Positions 8,716 to 18,896 of a DNA stretch of 39,782 bases are shown piece by piece; the stretch's first letter is position 1; every line of letters begins with the position of its first letter. Location: positions 1-39,782 of the forward strand of contig CANQQI010000006.1 of the NCBI GenBank assembly GCA_947625945.1, in the 5' to 3' direction. Under the pieces are notes generated by a model. That model was not told where the DNA came from. It searched no databases and saw nothing but the letters and a program-made list of their open reading frames with translations. Both the position numbers and the translations under genes were made by a program. The stretch is from an uncultured Oscillospiraceae bacterium. GTDB taxonomy: Bacteria; Bacillota; Clostridia; Oscillospirales; Oscillospiraceae.

Positions 8716-11043
8716 ATGAAATTTCAGGTATTTGGCGCGGCATCCCCGGAAGAATCCCAGCGGGAAAAGGAGCATAAAGCGCTGGCCCGCCGGGCCGCGG
8801 CGGAAGGCATCGTCCTCCTAAAAAATGACGGCGTTCTTCCCATTTCCCCCGGAAAAGTGGCCCTTTACGGCCCCGGCAGCCGCATGACAGTCAAGGGCGG
8901 TTCCGGCAGCGGTGATGTACATGAGCGGCACAGCGTTACCATTGAAGAGGGTCTTCGGAACGCCGGATTTCAATTTCCGACAACCCTTTGGATGGATCGC
9001 TTCAAGGGAAAGTACGACGCGAATGTAGACCGCTGGCGGAGCGATCTGGAAGAGAAAATCAAAAGGTACAACCCCATCCAAACCATGCGGATGTTCATTT
9101 TTATTGGCGAGCATCCCATGCCGTACCCCTCCTGCACGCCGATCTTATCAGATGAGCTGACGGAGGAAACGGATACTGCCATTTATGTGCTGTCCCGGCA
9201 GGCTGGCGAAGGCAAAGACCGCCGAGTAGAAAAGGGCGATTATCTGCTTTCCGATGTGGAGAAAGAGAGCCTCCAGCTGCTGTCCCGGCATTACAAAAAG
9301 CTGATCCTGGTTTTAAACTGCGGCAGCGTCGTGGATTTGTCTATTCTGGACGAGATCCGCGTCGACGCGGTGCTGTTCTATGGGCAGGGCGGTATGGAAG
9401 GTGGCAACGCGCTGGCAGATATTCTGACAGGCGCGGTCACCCCCAGCGGCCGCTTAACGGACACCTGGGCTATGCGATACGAGGATTACCCCAGTGCGGA
9501 CACCTTTGGCCATCGAAACGGCGACCTGGAGAATGAAGAATACAGCGAGGGCATCTATGTGGGCTACCGCTGGTTTGACAGGCAAAAAATCGTTCCCCGT
9601 TATCCCTTTGGCTACGGTCTCAGCTATACTGGCTTCCGGCGGGTGGTGACGGAAGCTACCAGCGACCATGTGACCGTGACCGTCACCAACACAGGGGCTG
9701 CCCCGGGAAAGGAGACGCTGCTGCTTTCTATCCGCAAGCCGGAAGGAACGCTTGACCATGAGGAAAAAGCGCTCGCGGCATTCGCAAAGACAAAGACCCT
9801 GGCGCCCGGTGAAAGCCAGAGCGTCACCGTTCCCTTTGACCTGAAAAATATTGCCTGCTTCCATGAGGAACGCTCCACGTTTGTGCTGGAAGCAGGTAGA
9901 TATGACTTGATTTTGAATGACGCGCCCTGCGGTGGTTTCGTGCTGGAAGCAGAGCGAAGTTTAGAAACCCTGCCGCCCATTGGAAGCGATGAGGAAAGGC
10001 CCATTCAGGAGCCTCTCACCCCAAAAATACAAGCGCTTCTGAACAAGCTGACCGACTGGGACAAAATTCGCTTGGTCACAGGCGGCGGCTACTCCATTCG
10101 CTGCTACAATAATGTGATGGGCGCGGCGGGCCGCACCTGTACCACGCTGCTAAAGAAGGGCATTCCCAATATCGTACTGTCCGACGGCCCGGCGGGACTG
10201 AATGTAAATCAATCCATCACCGTCATGCCCGACGGTACGCCTCGTTATCCCGACGGGCTGCCCGCGGACTGGCAGTGGGGCTGGCTGAAAAAAATTGGGC
10301 CGCTGCTGAAGGGCAGACCCGGCAAGGGGAAAACGGTTTATCGCTATATGACCGCATGGCCCAGCGAAACAGTACAGGCCCAGACCTGGAATACCGAGCT
10401 GGTGGAGGAAATCGGCAGAGCCGTGGGAACGGAAATGCTGGAAATCGGCGTGTCTGTCTGGCTGGCTCCGGGACTGAATATTCACAGAAATCCCCTTTGC
10501 GGACGGAACTTTGAATACTACTCGGAAGACCCTCTGGTCTCCGGCAAAATGGCGGCGGCGATTACCATCGGCGTCCAGAGCATGGGCGGCGTGGGTGTCG
10601 CCCAGAAGCATTACTGTTGCAACAACCAGGAAGACAACCGCACGGGCGTATCCGCCAATGTGTCCCAGCGGGCACTGCGGGAAATCTACCTTCGGGCATT
10701 TCAGATTGCCGTTACTGAGGGAAAACCCTGGACGGTCATGACCAGCTATAACCGGGTCAACGGAAAGTATGTGTGCAACAGCTTTGATTTCTGCACCCGT
10801 GTGCTTCGGCAGGAATGGGGCTTTGCAGGCTTGGTGATGAGCGACTGGAACGCGACGGAGCAATGCTCCTATGCCGACGCCATCAACGCGGGCAACGACC
10901 TGATCATGCCCGGTACCTCTGCTGTCAGCAAAATGCTGCGGCAGGAACTGAAGCAAGGCAAACTAAACCGTGACGCTCTGAATTTGTCTGCCGGACGGGT
11001 TCTGGAGCTCATCTTCAAAAGTGATACCTGCCAAGGATTCTGA
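8716..11043 (+). CDS. Glycoside hydrolase family 3 beta-glucosidase-like, domain order reversed (C-domain and Fn3-like first, TIM barrel last)
   Basis: AAAEGIVLLKNDGVLP at the N-terminus, YPFGYGLSYTGF mid-protein, then LAPGLNIHRNPLCGRNFEYYSEDP...LVMSDWNATEQ near the C-terminus. Confidence 0.92.
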   Translation: MKFQVFGAASPEESQREKEHKALARRAAAEGIVLLKNDGVLPISPGKVALYGPGSRMTVKGGSGSGDVHERHSVTIEEGLRNAGFQFPTTLWMDRFKGKYDANVDRWRSDLEEKIKRYNPIQTMRMFIFIGEHPMPYPSCTPILSDELTEETDTAIYVLSRQAGEGKDRRVEKGDYLLSDVEKESLQLLSRHYKKLILVLNCGSVVDLSILDEIRVDAVLFYGQGGMEGGNALADILTGAVTPSGRLTDTWAMRYEDYPSADTFGHRNGDLENEEYSEGIYVGYRWFDRQKIVPRYPFGYGLSYTGFRRVVTEATSDHVTVTVTNTGAAPGKETLLLSIRKPEGTLDHEEKALAAFAKTKTLAPGESQSVTVPFDLKNIACFHEERSTFVLEAGRYDLILNDAPCGGFVLEAERSLETLPPIGSDEERPIQEPLTPKIQALLNKLTDWDKIRLVTGGGYSIRCYNNVMGAAGRTCTTLLKKGIPNIVLSDGPAGLNVNQSITVMPDGTPRYPDGLPADWQWGWLKKIGPLLKGRPGKGKTVYRYMTAWPSETVQAQTWNTELVEEIGRAVGTEMLEIGVSVWLAPGLNIHRNPLCGRNFEYYSEDPLVSGKMAAAITIGVQSMGGVGVAQKHYCCNNQEDNRTGVSANVSQRALREIYLRAFQIAVTEGKPWTVMTSYNRVNGKYVCNSFDFCTRVLRQEWGFAGLVMSDWNATEQCSYADAINAGNDLIMPGTSAVSKMLRQELKQGKLNRDALNLSAGRVLELIFKSDTCQGF

Positions 11044-11132
11044 AAGGGCGCGGGAAAGTGACAAAAGGCATTGTTACAAATTGGAAGCTTGGATCTCATT
11101 CGCTTTCGTGTTAACATTAAGGAAGTGGAATC

Positions 11133-12605
11133 ATGCCCAATCCATTTTTACCGCTCACGGAATATATCCCAGATGGAGAAGCCCATGTGTTCGGCGACCG
11201 GGTGTACTTATACGGTTCTCACGATCAAGCTCGGTCCGACCGCTTCTGCGCGCGGGATTATACAGTATGGTCCGCGCCAGTGGATGATCTGTCCGCTTGG
11301 CATTGTCATGGGGTGACCTATCGGAAGGATCAGGATCCCCGCTCGAAACCCGGGAAGCTGGTGGACTTCTATGCCCCTGACTGCGTCCGAGGTAATGATG
11401 GCCGATACTACCTTTACTACTGCGCCATGGGTCCCAACACAAGGAATTTTGGCCCCATGTCCGTTGCGGTATCGGATAACCCCGGCGGCCCGTTCTCCTA
11501 TCTGGGGGATATCCGCTACCCAGATGGACGGCCTGTTCTGAAATTTTTGACCAATGATCCGGCGGTGCTGAATGACAGTGGGCGTATCTGGCTTTACTAC
11601 GGCTGGGGCCTGGCCAGAGATTTCAGGAATAAGCTCTTTGAACCCATTTACAATATCGTCCAGAGCAAGCTGTTTCAGCGCTCGATCGCTGAAATCCAGG
11701 CAACGAAGCCAAGCATCCTGTCTTGCGCGGTAGTGGAACTGGAACAGGACATGCGCACCGTCAAGGGAGAACCCAAGGCCGTGCTGGACAGCAAGACCAC
11801 CGCGGATAAAGGCAGCGGCCTTTATCGCCACGCCTTTTATGAAGCGCCCTCTATCCGAAAAATCGGCGACCTTTACTATCTGGTCTACTCCTCCGGAGAA
11901 AATAACGAGCTGGCCTATGCGACCAGCCGTTACCCTGACCGGGATTTTCAATATCGAGGTGTGATCATCTCCAATAGCGATCTGGGCTATCAGGGCAACA
12001 CCATACCGAAGGCCCCGGCAGGCACCATTCATGGCAGCATCGAACGGGTGAATGGACAGTGGTATGTATTCTACCACCGCTGCACCAACAACACGGATTT
12101 CTCCCGGCAGGCCTGCGCTGAGCCGATTCAGATTCTGCCCGATGGCACGATCCCACAAGTGGAGATCACCACTCAGGGCATGGACGGCAACCCGATCCCT
12201 GGGGTGGGCAGCATTCCGGCTGCTTATGCCTGCAATCTGACCTGCGGCAAGCCTGTCAAACTAGGCGTCGGGAAGCAGCAAGCTCTTCCCCGGATCGATG
12301 ACTCAAACGGCGAAGTGTTTGTCGCGGATCTGATGGACAACACCCAGCTTGGCTATAAGTATTTTGATTTCCGGGACGTGAAAAAAATCCGCGTAACTTA
12401 TCGTGGCGCCGGAAGCGGCGCGGTGGAAGTACGTACACAGGAGGGCGGGAACACCGTCGGCAGCATCGACCTTTTGCCCTCTGCCGGTTGGACGCAGGCA
12501 AGTGCCGAGGTAAAACTGGACGGGGTGTATCCGCTGTATCTGCGCTTCCGTGGCAAGGGCAGGATCGACCTCAAGATAATTTCATTTTCAGAGGAGGACA
12601 CGTGA
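11133..12605 (+). CDS. Glycoside hydrolase family 43 (arabinosidase/xylosidase-like) with C-terminal CBM6-like domain
   Basis: YIPDGEAHVFGDRVYLYGSHD, DPAVLNDSGRIWLYYGWG, YEAPSIRKIGDLYYLVYSSG; C-terminal VRVTYRGAGSGAVEVRTQ...LYLRFRGKG. Confidence 0.88.
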   Translation: MPNPFLPLTEYIPDGEAHVFGDRVYLYGSHDQARSDRFCARDYTVWSAPVDDLSAWHCHGVTYRKDQDPRSKPGKLVDFYAPDCVRGNDGRYYLYYCAMGPNTRNFGPMSVAVSDNPGGPFSYLGDIRYPDGRPVLKFLTNDPAVLNDSGRIWLYYGWGLARDFRNKLFEPIYNIVQSKLFQRSIAEIQATKPSILSCAVVELEQDMRTVKGEPKAVLDSKTTADKGSGLYRHAFYEAPSIRKIGDLYYLVYSSGENNELAYATSRYPDRDFQYRGVIISNSDLGYQGNTIPKAPAGTIHGSIERVNGQWYVFYHRCTNNTDFSRQACAEPIQILPDGTIPQVEITTQGMDGNPIPGVGSIPAAYACNLTCGKPVKLGVGKQQALPRIDDSNGEVFVADLMDNTQLGYKYFDFRDVKKIRVTYRGAGSGAVEVRTQEGGNTVGSIDLLPSAGWTQASAEVKLDGVYPLYLRFRGKGRIDLKIISFSEEDT

Positions 12606-13915
12606 TGGGTGAGTCTGTATTTCCCAAGGATTTTTTATGGGGCGCGGCCACGGCCTCTGCCCAAATCGAAGGTGGCTGGGACTGCGACGGCAGGACCCCC
12701 AGTATCTGGGACGTCGCGCCGGTGAACAAAATCAAGGGCGGCGCGGACTGCCATACCGCCTGTGACCACTACCATCACTGGCGGGAAGATGTGGCCATGA
12801 TGAAGGAGCTGGGGCTGAAGTCCTACCGATTTTCCGTTTCCTGGTCACGGGTCCTGCCGGAAGAAGGGAAGCGGAATCCTAAGGGGATTCAGTTCTATTC
12901 TGATCTTGTAGATGAGCTGCTGAAAAATGGCATTGAGCCCCTGGTAACCATTTATCACTGGGATCTGCCGGTATGGATGCAGGAAAAGGGCGGCTGGCTT
13001 TCCAATTCCATCGTGCCCCTGTTTGCCGACTACACCAGGGTCGTGGTAGACGCGCTGTCCGACCGGGTAAGCTGGTGGATCCCCATGAACGAGCCCCAGT
13101 GCTTTATCATGAACGGACACATGACAGGCAATCATGCGCCCTTTGTGAGCCACTACCTGGCCCTGCCAAAGCTGACTCGAAACTGCCTGATGGCTTTTCA
13201 CGAAAGCGCGGAGGTCATTCGGAAGAACGCGAAAAAGAAGCCCAAAATCGGCATTGCTTCCGCTTCCTCCGCTTTTATCCCGGAAAATGAGGGTAAAGCT
13301 GCCGTTGCCGAAGCCAGAAGAAAATCCTTTTATTACAAAAGCGGCGTTATGAGCAACCGATGGTGGCTGGATCCCCTGCTGCTGGGGGAAACTGTCCGCG
13401 CCTATGGGATATACAGCCTGAGAAAATCCGACATGCCCAAGATCCAGACAAAGCTGGATTTTATTGGCGTCAATAACTACTCGCCCTTCCAGGAAAACTG
13501 GTACGGCACCAATGACGCCCTGCCTGCGGAAAAGAAAAACTCCTTGGGGTGGGTCAATGACGGGAGGGGAATTTACTGGGCCATCCGATTTCTCCATGAG
13601 CGCTATCAGCTTCCCATTATGATCACAGAAAACGGCATGTGTGACAACGACGATCTATCCGATGACGGCTGTGTTCATGACGCGAAACGCATCGGATATA
13701 TGGATGACTATATCGGCAACGTGCAGCGTGCGGTCAGCGAGGGCATTCCGGTTCTGGGCTTTCAATACTGGTCGTTGATGGATAATTTTGAATGGGCCGA
13801 AGGCTATGGTCCCCGGTTTGGCCTGATCCACGTGGATTACAAGACGCAAAAGCGGACGATCAAGGACTCCGGCTTCCATTACCGCGAAATCATCGAAACG
13901 GGCGCACTGGGATGA
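12605..13915 (+). CDS. Glycoside hydrolase family 1 (beta-glucosidase-like)
   Basis: FPKDFLWGAATASAQIEG, MNEPQCF acid/base, MITENG nucleophile; ATG overlaps the GH43 stop by 1 nt (tgATG), so ORF 12488 is trimmed. Confidence 0.93.
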   Translation: MGESVFPKDFLWGAATASAQIEGGWDCDGRTPSIWDVAPVNKIKGGADCHTACDHYHHWREDVAMMKELGLKSYRFSVSWSRVLPEEGKRNPKGIQFYSDLVDELLKNGIEPLVTIYHWDLPVWMQEKGGWLSNSIVPLFADYTRVVVDALSDRVSWWIPMNEPQCFIMNGHMTGNHAPFVSHYLALPKLTRNCLMAFHESAEVIRKNAKKKPKIGIASASSAFIPENEGKAAVAEARRKSFYYKSGVMSNRWWLDPLLLGETVRAYGIYSLRKSDMPKIQTKLDFIGVNNYSPFQENWYGTNDALPAEKKNSLGWVNDGRGIYWAIRFLHERYQLPIMITENGMCDNDDLSDDGCVHDAKRIGYMDDYIGNVQRAVSEGIPVLGFQYWSLMDNFEWAEGYGPRFGLIHVDYKTQKRTIKDSGFHYREIIETGALG

Positions 13916-13987
13916 TAAAAAGACAGGATCTGAGGGGATTCGGCTGGGTGTTCTCTTGGTACAGGCGCTGACGGAGGAGGAGAACGG

Positions 13988-16342
13988 TTATTCCCCTCGG
14001 ATCATGGCGCCCAGCCCCCGAAGCCAGTGCCCGTTGGCCATCTCTATCAGGCCCTTGGCGACTCCGTCGCTCAGCGTGCCGCCGGCATTGATTGCCGCGC
14101 CTCGCATTGGACAGTCTGTGGAGCAGATGAGCGTCATTCGGTACGCGGGATCGGAGAGGTCCTTTTTACCGCCGAAGCTCTTGGCAATAATATTTTCGGT
14201 GACGGAGTACATGATCTTCATGATGAGGGAATGGTCCTTCATCTCCATGCTGCTGTTGTCTAAGGTATAGCTGCCCTTTTTCGGCTCCGGCAGAACAGGC
14301 ATCGAGCGCCCCATGGCCTTTTCCCAGTCCGCGCGGGCGGGTGCGCCGTCGGGCCTAAAATACCAGCTCCCCGCCTGCCACGCGGGGGCAGGGATGCGTT
14401 CCCCGGCAATCTGGACCGCGCCGCGCAGCCGTACATCCCGGCTGGAGGCGGCAAGCTCGATCTCATAGGTCCCGGCAGGTATTTTCCAGCCCTTGTCCCA
14501 AATGGCAAAGCAGCGGTCATCCAGGGTGAAGGACACCTCTTTCCGCTCTCCGGGAGCCAGCTCCACCCGGGCAAACCGCTTCAGCTCCCGTACGGGACGA
14601 TAGGGTCCGTCCTGGGGAGGCGCTACATAGAGCTGCACCACCTCCGCACCGGCCACAGGGCCGGTGTTCTTAATGGTGGCCGTTACTCTGCGCCCGTCAA
14701 TCTTCAAATCGCTGTACGCAAAGCTTGTATAGCTGAGGCCAAAGCCGAATGGAAAACGCACGTCCTTCCCGGCCTTGTCATAATAGCGGTAGCCCACATA
14801 GATACTCTCCCGGTATTCCGGGTGGTACACACCGAAGGTGTCTTTACTGGCCACGTCGTCATACCGCATGGGCCAACTTTCCGTGAGCTTGCCGGAGGGA
14901 ACGGCCTTCCCGGTAAGCAGGTCCGCGGCGGCCTGGCCCCCCGCCTGGCCGGACAGGCCCATGTACAGCACCGCCTTCACCTGGTCGAACCAGGGCAGCT
15001 CCATGGGGCTGCCCCCCAACAACACCACCACAGTGTTGGGATTGGCCGCCGCCACGGCCTCGATCATCCGGTTGTGGCCCTCCGGCATCGCCATATCGTC
15101 CCGGTCCAGTCCCTCGGACTCAAAGCGGTCCGGCAAACCGGCCACCACCACAGCCGTCTTCGCGCGCCCGGCCAGCTTTGCCGCCTCTTTCAGCGCCTCC
15201 TCTGTCACGTTCCCGTCCTTGTCGCAGCAGGGACAGAAGGGCACGCCCGGCAGGGCGTCGGTCAGGTTTACCAGCTTGGTGGGGTTGATGTGGCTGGAGC
15301 CGGCCCCCTGATAGCGGAACTCCCTGGCCATATGGCCGATCAGGACCATATCTGCCTCATTAACCGGCAGGATACCGTCGTTTTTCAGCAGTACCGCCCC
15401 CTTCCGGGCGATCTCCAGCGCCAGGGCGTGATGGGCTTCCCGGTCAAATTCCACCTTCTCACGCTGGGCAGACGACAGGGCCAGTGTGAGGATGCGCCGA
15501 ACGGAGGCGTCGATGTCCGCCTCGGGCAGCGTGCCGCCCTTCACCGCTTTCAGCGCGGCCTTCTCCATGAATTGGGCTCCGCCGGGCATATTCAGATCGC
15601 ACCCGGCTTTGAAGGCCGCGATACGGTCGTTCAGCGCCCCCCAGTCGGTGACCACCATGCCGTCAAAGCCCCATTCCCGGCGGAGTACCTCGGTGAGCAG
15701 CCATTTGCTGTCGCTGGCGTGGACGCCGTTGATCTTGTTGTAGGAGCACATGACCGTCCGGGGCTTCCCCTTCTTCACCGCCGTCTCGAAGGGCGCCAGA
15801 TAGATCTCCCGGATGGCCCGTTCGTCCGCCTGGCAGTCCCCCATCATCCGCTTGTACTCCTGGTTGTTCATGGCAAAGTGCTTCAGGGAGGCGGCGGTGC
15901 CGGTACTCTGAAGCCCCCGGATGAAGGAGGCGGCCATCTCCCCAGCGTGAGCCGGGTCCTCGGACAGATACTCGAAGTTCCGGCCACAGAGGGGATTTCG
16001 CTTGATGTTGCAGCCGGGGCCAAGGGCTACCGCCACCCCCGCGGCGCGGGCTTCTTTGCCGATGGCCTCGCCCTCTCGGGCATACAGCTCCGGGTCCCAG
16101 GTGGCCCCCGCCGTCACCGCTGTGGGGAAACAGGTGGCGGGCACAGAGTCGTGAACGCCGATCATATCCGCGTCAGCTTCCTGACACCGCAAACCGTGAG
16201 GGCCGTCAGACATCTTGAACGCCGGGATGTCATACTGGGGCATCGCTTTGGTGTTCCAGAAATCCGCTCCGGTACAGTACGCGATCTTGTCCTCCAGCGT
16301 CATCCGCCGAATGATTTCATCCACATTATGTTCAGTACTCAT
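13988..16342 (-). CDS. Glycoside hydrolase family 3 beta-glucosidase-like, canonical domain order
   Basis: FKMSDGPHGLR, LGPGCNIKRNPLCGRNFEYLSEDP, MVVTDWGAL, then KGAVLLKNDGILP and FPFGFGLSYTSF. Confidence 0.93.
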   Translation of the reverse strand: MSTEHNVDEIIRRMTLEDKIAYCTGADFWNTKAMPQYDIPAFKMSDGPHGLRCQEADADMIGVHDSVPATCFPTAVTAGATWDPELYAREGEAIGKEARAAGVAVALGPGCNIKRNPLCGRNFEYLSEDPAHAGEMAASFIRGLQSTGTAASLKHFAMNNQEYKRMMGDCQADERAIREIYLAPFETAVKKGKPRTVMCSYNKINGVHASDSKWLLTEVLRREWGFDGMVVTDWGALNDRIAAFKAGCDLNMPGGAQFMEKAALKAVKGGTLPEADIDASVRRILTLALSSAQREKVEFDREAHHALALEIARKGAVLLKNDGILPVNEADMVLIGHMAREFRYQGAGSSHINPTKLVNLTDALPGVPFCPCCDKDGNVTEEALKEAAKLAGRAKTAVVVAGLPDRFESEGLDRDDMAMPEGHNRMIEAVAAANPNTVVVLLGGSPMELPWFDQVKAVLYMGLSGQAGGQAAADLLTGKAVPSGKLTESWPMRYDDVASKDTFGVYHPEYRESIYVGYRYYDKAGKDVRFPFGFGLSYTSFAYSDLKIDGRRVTATIKNTGPVAGAEVVQLYVAPPQDGPYRPVRELKRFARVELAPGERKEVSFTLDDRCFAIWDKGWKIPAGTYEIELAASSRDVRLRGAVQIAGERIPAPAWQAGSWYFRPDGAPARADWEKAMGRSMPVLPEPKKGSYTLDNSSMEMKDHSLIMKIMYSVTENIIAKSFGGKKDLSDPAYRMTLICSTDCPMRGAAINAGGTLSDGVAKGLIEMANGHWLRGLGAMIRGE

Positions 16343-18881
16343 CGGTGTATTCTCCTTTCGTCACTGTTCTGGATTCCTGACCTGGCAGCTCGATCTCCGC
16401 CGTGGTGTTTGCGGGAATGCGGATGGTATAGCGGTACTTGTCCCCTGTTCTCTCCCAGCGGACGGACACCGTTCCATAGACGCTCTGATAGGTAAAGTCC
16501 GCGAAGGTGAAATGTCCGCCGGGCCGGGGCGCGATTTTAAAATGATTTTCTCCATCGGGCCGGACGCCGCACATAACGGAGAATATCCACTCCAGGCAGG
16601 CGCCCTTGGAGTAGTGGTTCAGCGAGGCGATACCGCCCTGGGCCTCGGTGCCCTCCCAGGACTCCCAGACAGTGGTAGCGCCCGCCTTGGGCATGAAGAG
16701 CCAGCCGGGCATTTCCTCGTTCTCCAGCAACCGATATGCGTACGCAATATCCATATCCCCCAGCACATAGAGGATCAGCGGCGTGGAGAGGAAGCCGGTA
16801 CCCACCCGCCATCCATAGCGATCCATGGCGGTGAGCAGACGTTTCCTGGCGAATTCGGCTTGGCCCTCGTCCAGCAGGCCCAAATACAGTGGACGCACCA
16901 GGCAAGCCTGCCGGTCGGTGTCCAGGCTGTAATCTTTTGTGGTCACCAGCTCCTGATAGGCGCCTCTGCATCCGTCCCGGTGTTCCCGATAGAAGGGCAG
17001 ATCGTCCGTCCTGCCCAGCTCCTCCGCGATCTCCGCCATGACAGCCATGATGTAAGCGGTATAGGCGGTGGACACCTCCGGATGGGGAGCCACCATGTCC
17101 GTCCATTTGTTGGGGTGGATGTCCGCCGGCTCCGCCCACTCGCCGTAGGACTGGCCGGCGTTGACGGCATATTTCTTATAGGGTCCTTTCAGACCCAACG
17201 GCTTTGCCAGAAGGCCCAGTCTGCCGCACCGCTTCGCCATGAACCGGGCATAGCGGGCCATAGCGTCGTAGTTCTCCGCCAGAATCTCCCGGTCTCCGTA
17301 CAGCTTCCACAGCCGGTAGGGGATCAGCACGCCGGCATCCGCCCAGCCCACCGATCCGTTCATGGTGTCCATGTAGAAGTCCACACCCCCCGCCGGGGCG
17401 ATCTGAGGGAAGGCCCCATCCTTCCGCTGCCAGTCGGTCAGGTCCCGGATGTGCTTGCGGGCAAAGGGGAAGTAGTTCATCAGGTAGTTGGCCGTCACGC
17501 AGAACAGCTGAGAGTCGCCGGTCCAGCCGTGGCGCTCTCTGGTAGGACAGTCGGTGGGCACGTCTGCGGAGTTGTTCTTAGCGCTCCACAGGGTGTTCTC
17601 CACAAATTTGTTCAGCAGCGGGTTGGAGCTGTCGAACCGGGCTGTGACCTCCAGATCAGAGTAGACCGCGATGGCGGTGAAGTCCTCCGGCGAAAAGGGT
17701 ACGTCGGTGTCCACCTCCACATACTGGAAGCCAAAGATGGCAAAGGAGGTTTTATAGCGATTTTCGCCCGCTTTGCAGAAGTATTCTACCTGCTGGAGGG
17801 GCGTCGTGATCTTCTTGTTGGAGCACTGGATGTTCTTTTGGGTGAACTCCCCGCTTTTATCCAGCATTTCCCCAAATCGGAGAAGCACCCGCTGGCCTGC
17901 CCGCGCGTTCAAAACGAAGGATACATACCCGGCGATGTTCTGGCCAAAGTCCAGCACCTTCTTGCCGGAGGGGGTGGTGATAAGGACCGGCTTGAGGGTC
18001 TCATGCTCGGTGACGGGCACGTTGTTGGAGGCGGTGGGGACGACCCCATGCCGGGTGACCTTGGCCCTGCCGGAATAGCTGGGCACACGCCCGGCCTCCA
18101 CAATCTCGCCGTCCTTGTTGTCGGCAAAGCGGATGGGACCGTCGTTGGACCATTCCCAGCTTCCGTCGGTACAGACAGCGGTAACGCTTCCGTCGGCAGT
18201 GGTCAACTCCAGCTGGGCCAGCAGCTTGGTCTCCGTGCCGTACTGGTTCTTCAGGCCCCAGGCCCCACAGGAGCCGCGATACCAGCCGTCCGCCAGCTGG
18301 AAGGTCAGCTCGTTTTCCCCGTTTCGGAGAAGGCCGGTCACGTCGTAGGTCTGATACTGGACCCGTTTGCGGTAGTCGGTGTGGCCGGGAGCCAGCACAA
18401 AGTCCCCGATCCGCCGCCCGTTCAGGCGGCCCTCATACAGCCCGCAGGCGGTGACGTACAGACGGGCGGAGGTCCCTTCTCCCCCTTGGAACACCTTGCG
18501 GAAGCAGTCCACGGGATATCGCTGTTTTTTATGGACCTTATAATCCCCCGTGATCCACCTGGCAGTCCAGTCGGTAGGATTCAGCAGCCCCATCTCAAAG
18601 AACGCGGTGCTTGCGGGGCCGGGTTCGTCGTTTTCATCCCACAAAGTGACGGTCCACTCTACTTTCATGCGGGAGGCAAGCTGTCCGCCAAAGGGGATGC
18701 CGGTCATCCGGTGGGAGGTCACCTTTCCGCTGTCCCAGACGGTCTTGCCACCGCAGACCGCTGTGATCTGATAGGCTGTCTGGGTGACGCCACCCTCGCA
18801 GTTCCAGAACAGCCGGGGCCGGGGCATGTCGATGCCAATGGGGTTTTCCAGATACTCTGTTCTCAAACGGATCGCTTTCAT
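16332..18881 (-). CDS. Glycoside hydrolase family 78 (alpha-L-rhamnosidase)
   Basis: ENPIGIDMPRPRLFWN N-terminus and ADVPTDCPTRERHGWTGDSQLF catalytic motif; overlaps the GH3 start by 11 nt. Confidence 0.93.
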   Translation of the reverse strand: MKAIRLRTEYLENPIGIDMPRPRLFWNCEGGVTQTAYQITAVCGGKTVWDSGKVTSHRMTGIPFGGQLASRMKVEWTVTLWDENDEPGPASTAFFEMGLLNPTDWTARWITGDYKVHKKQRYPVDCFRKVFQGGEGTSARLYVTACGLYEGRLNGRRIGDFVLAPGHTDYRKRVQYQTYDVTGLLRNGENELTFQLADGWYRGSCGAWGLKNQYGTETKLLAQLELTTADGSVTAVCTDGSWEWSNDGPIRFADNKDGEIVEAGRVPSYSGRAKVTRHGVVPTASNNVPVTEHETLKPVLITTPSGKKVLDFGQNIAGYVSFVLNARAGQRVLLRFGEMLDKSGEFTQKNIQCSNKKITTPLQQVEYFCKAGENRYKTSFAIFGFQYVEVDTDVPFSPEDFTAIAVYSDLEVTARFDSSNPLLNKFVENTLWSAKNNSADVPTDCPTRERHGWTGDSQLFCVTANYLMNYFPFARKHIRDLTDWQRKDGAFPQIAPAGGVDFYMDTMNGSVGWADAGVLIPYRLWKLYGDREILAENYDAMARYARFMAKRCGRLGLLAKPLGLKGPYKKYAVNAGQSYGEWAEPADIHPNKWTDMVAPHPEVSTAYTAYIMAVMAEIAEELGRTDDLPFYREHRDGCRGAYQELVTTKDYSLDTDRQACLVRPLYLGLLDEGQAEFARKRLLTAMDRYGWRVGTGFLSTPLILYVLGDMDIAYAYRLLENEEMPGWLFMPKAGATTVWESWEGTEAQGGIASLNHYSKGACLEWIFSVMCGVRPDGENHFKIAPRPGGHFTFADFTYQSVYGTVSVRWERTGDKYRYTIRIPANTTAEIELPGQESRTVTKGEYTDEY

Positions 18882-18896
18882 ATCAGGCGCCTCGCG

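Noticed and set aside
14822-16495. 557-aa + strand ORF opposite canonical GH3
   Set aside because: Mirror ORF of a well-supported GH3 gene; no recognisable domain.
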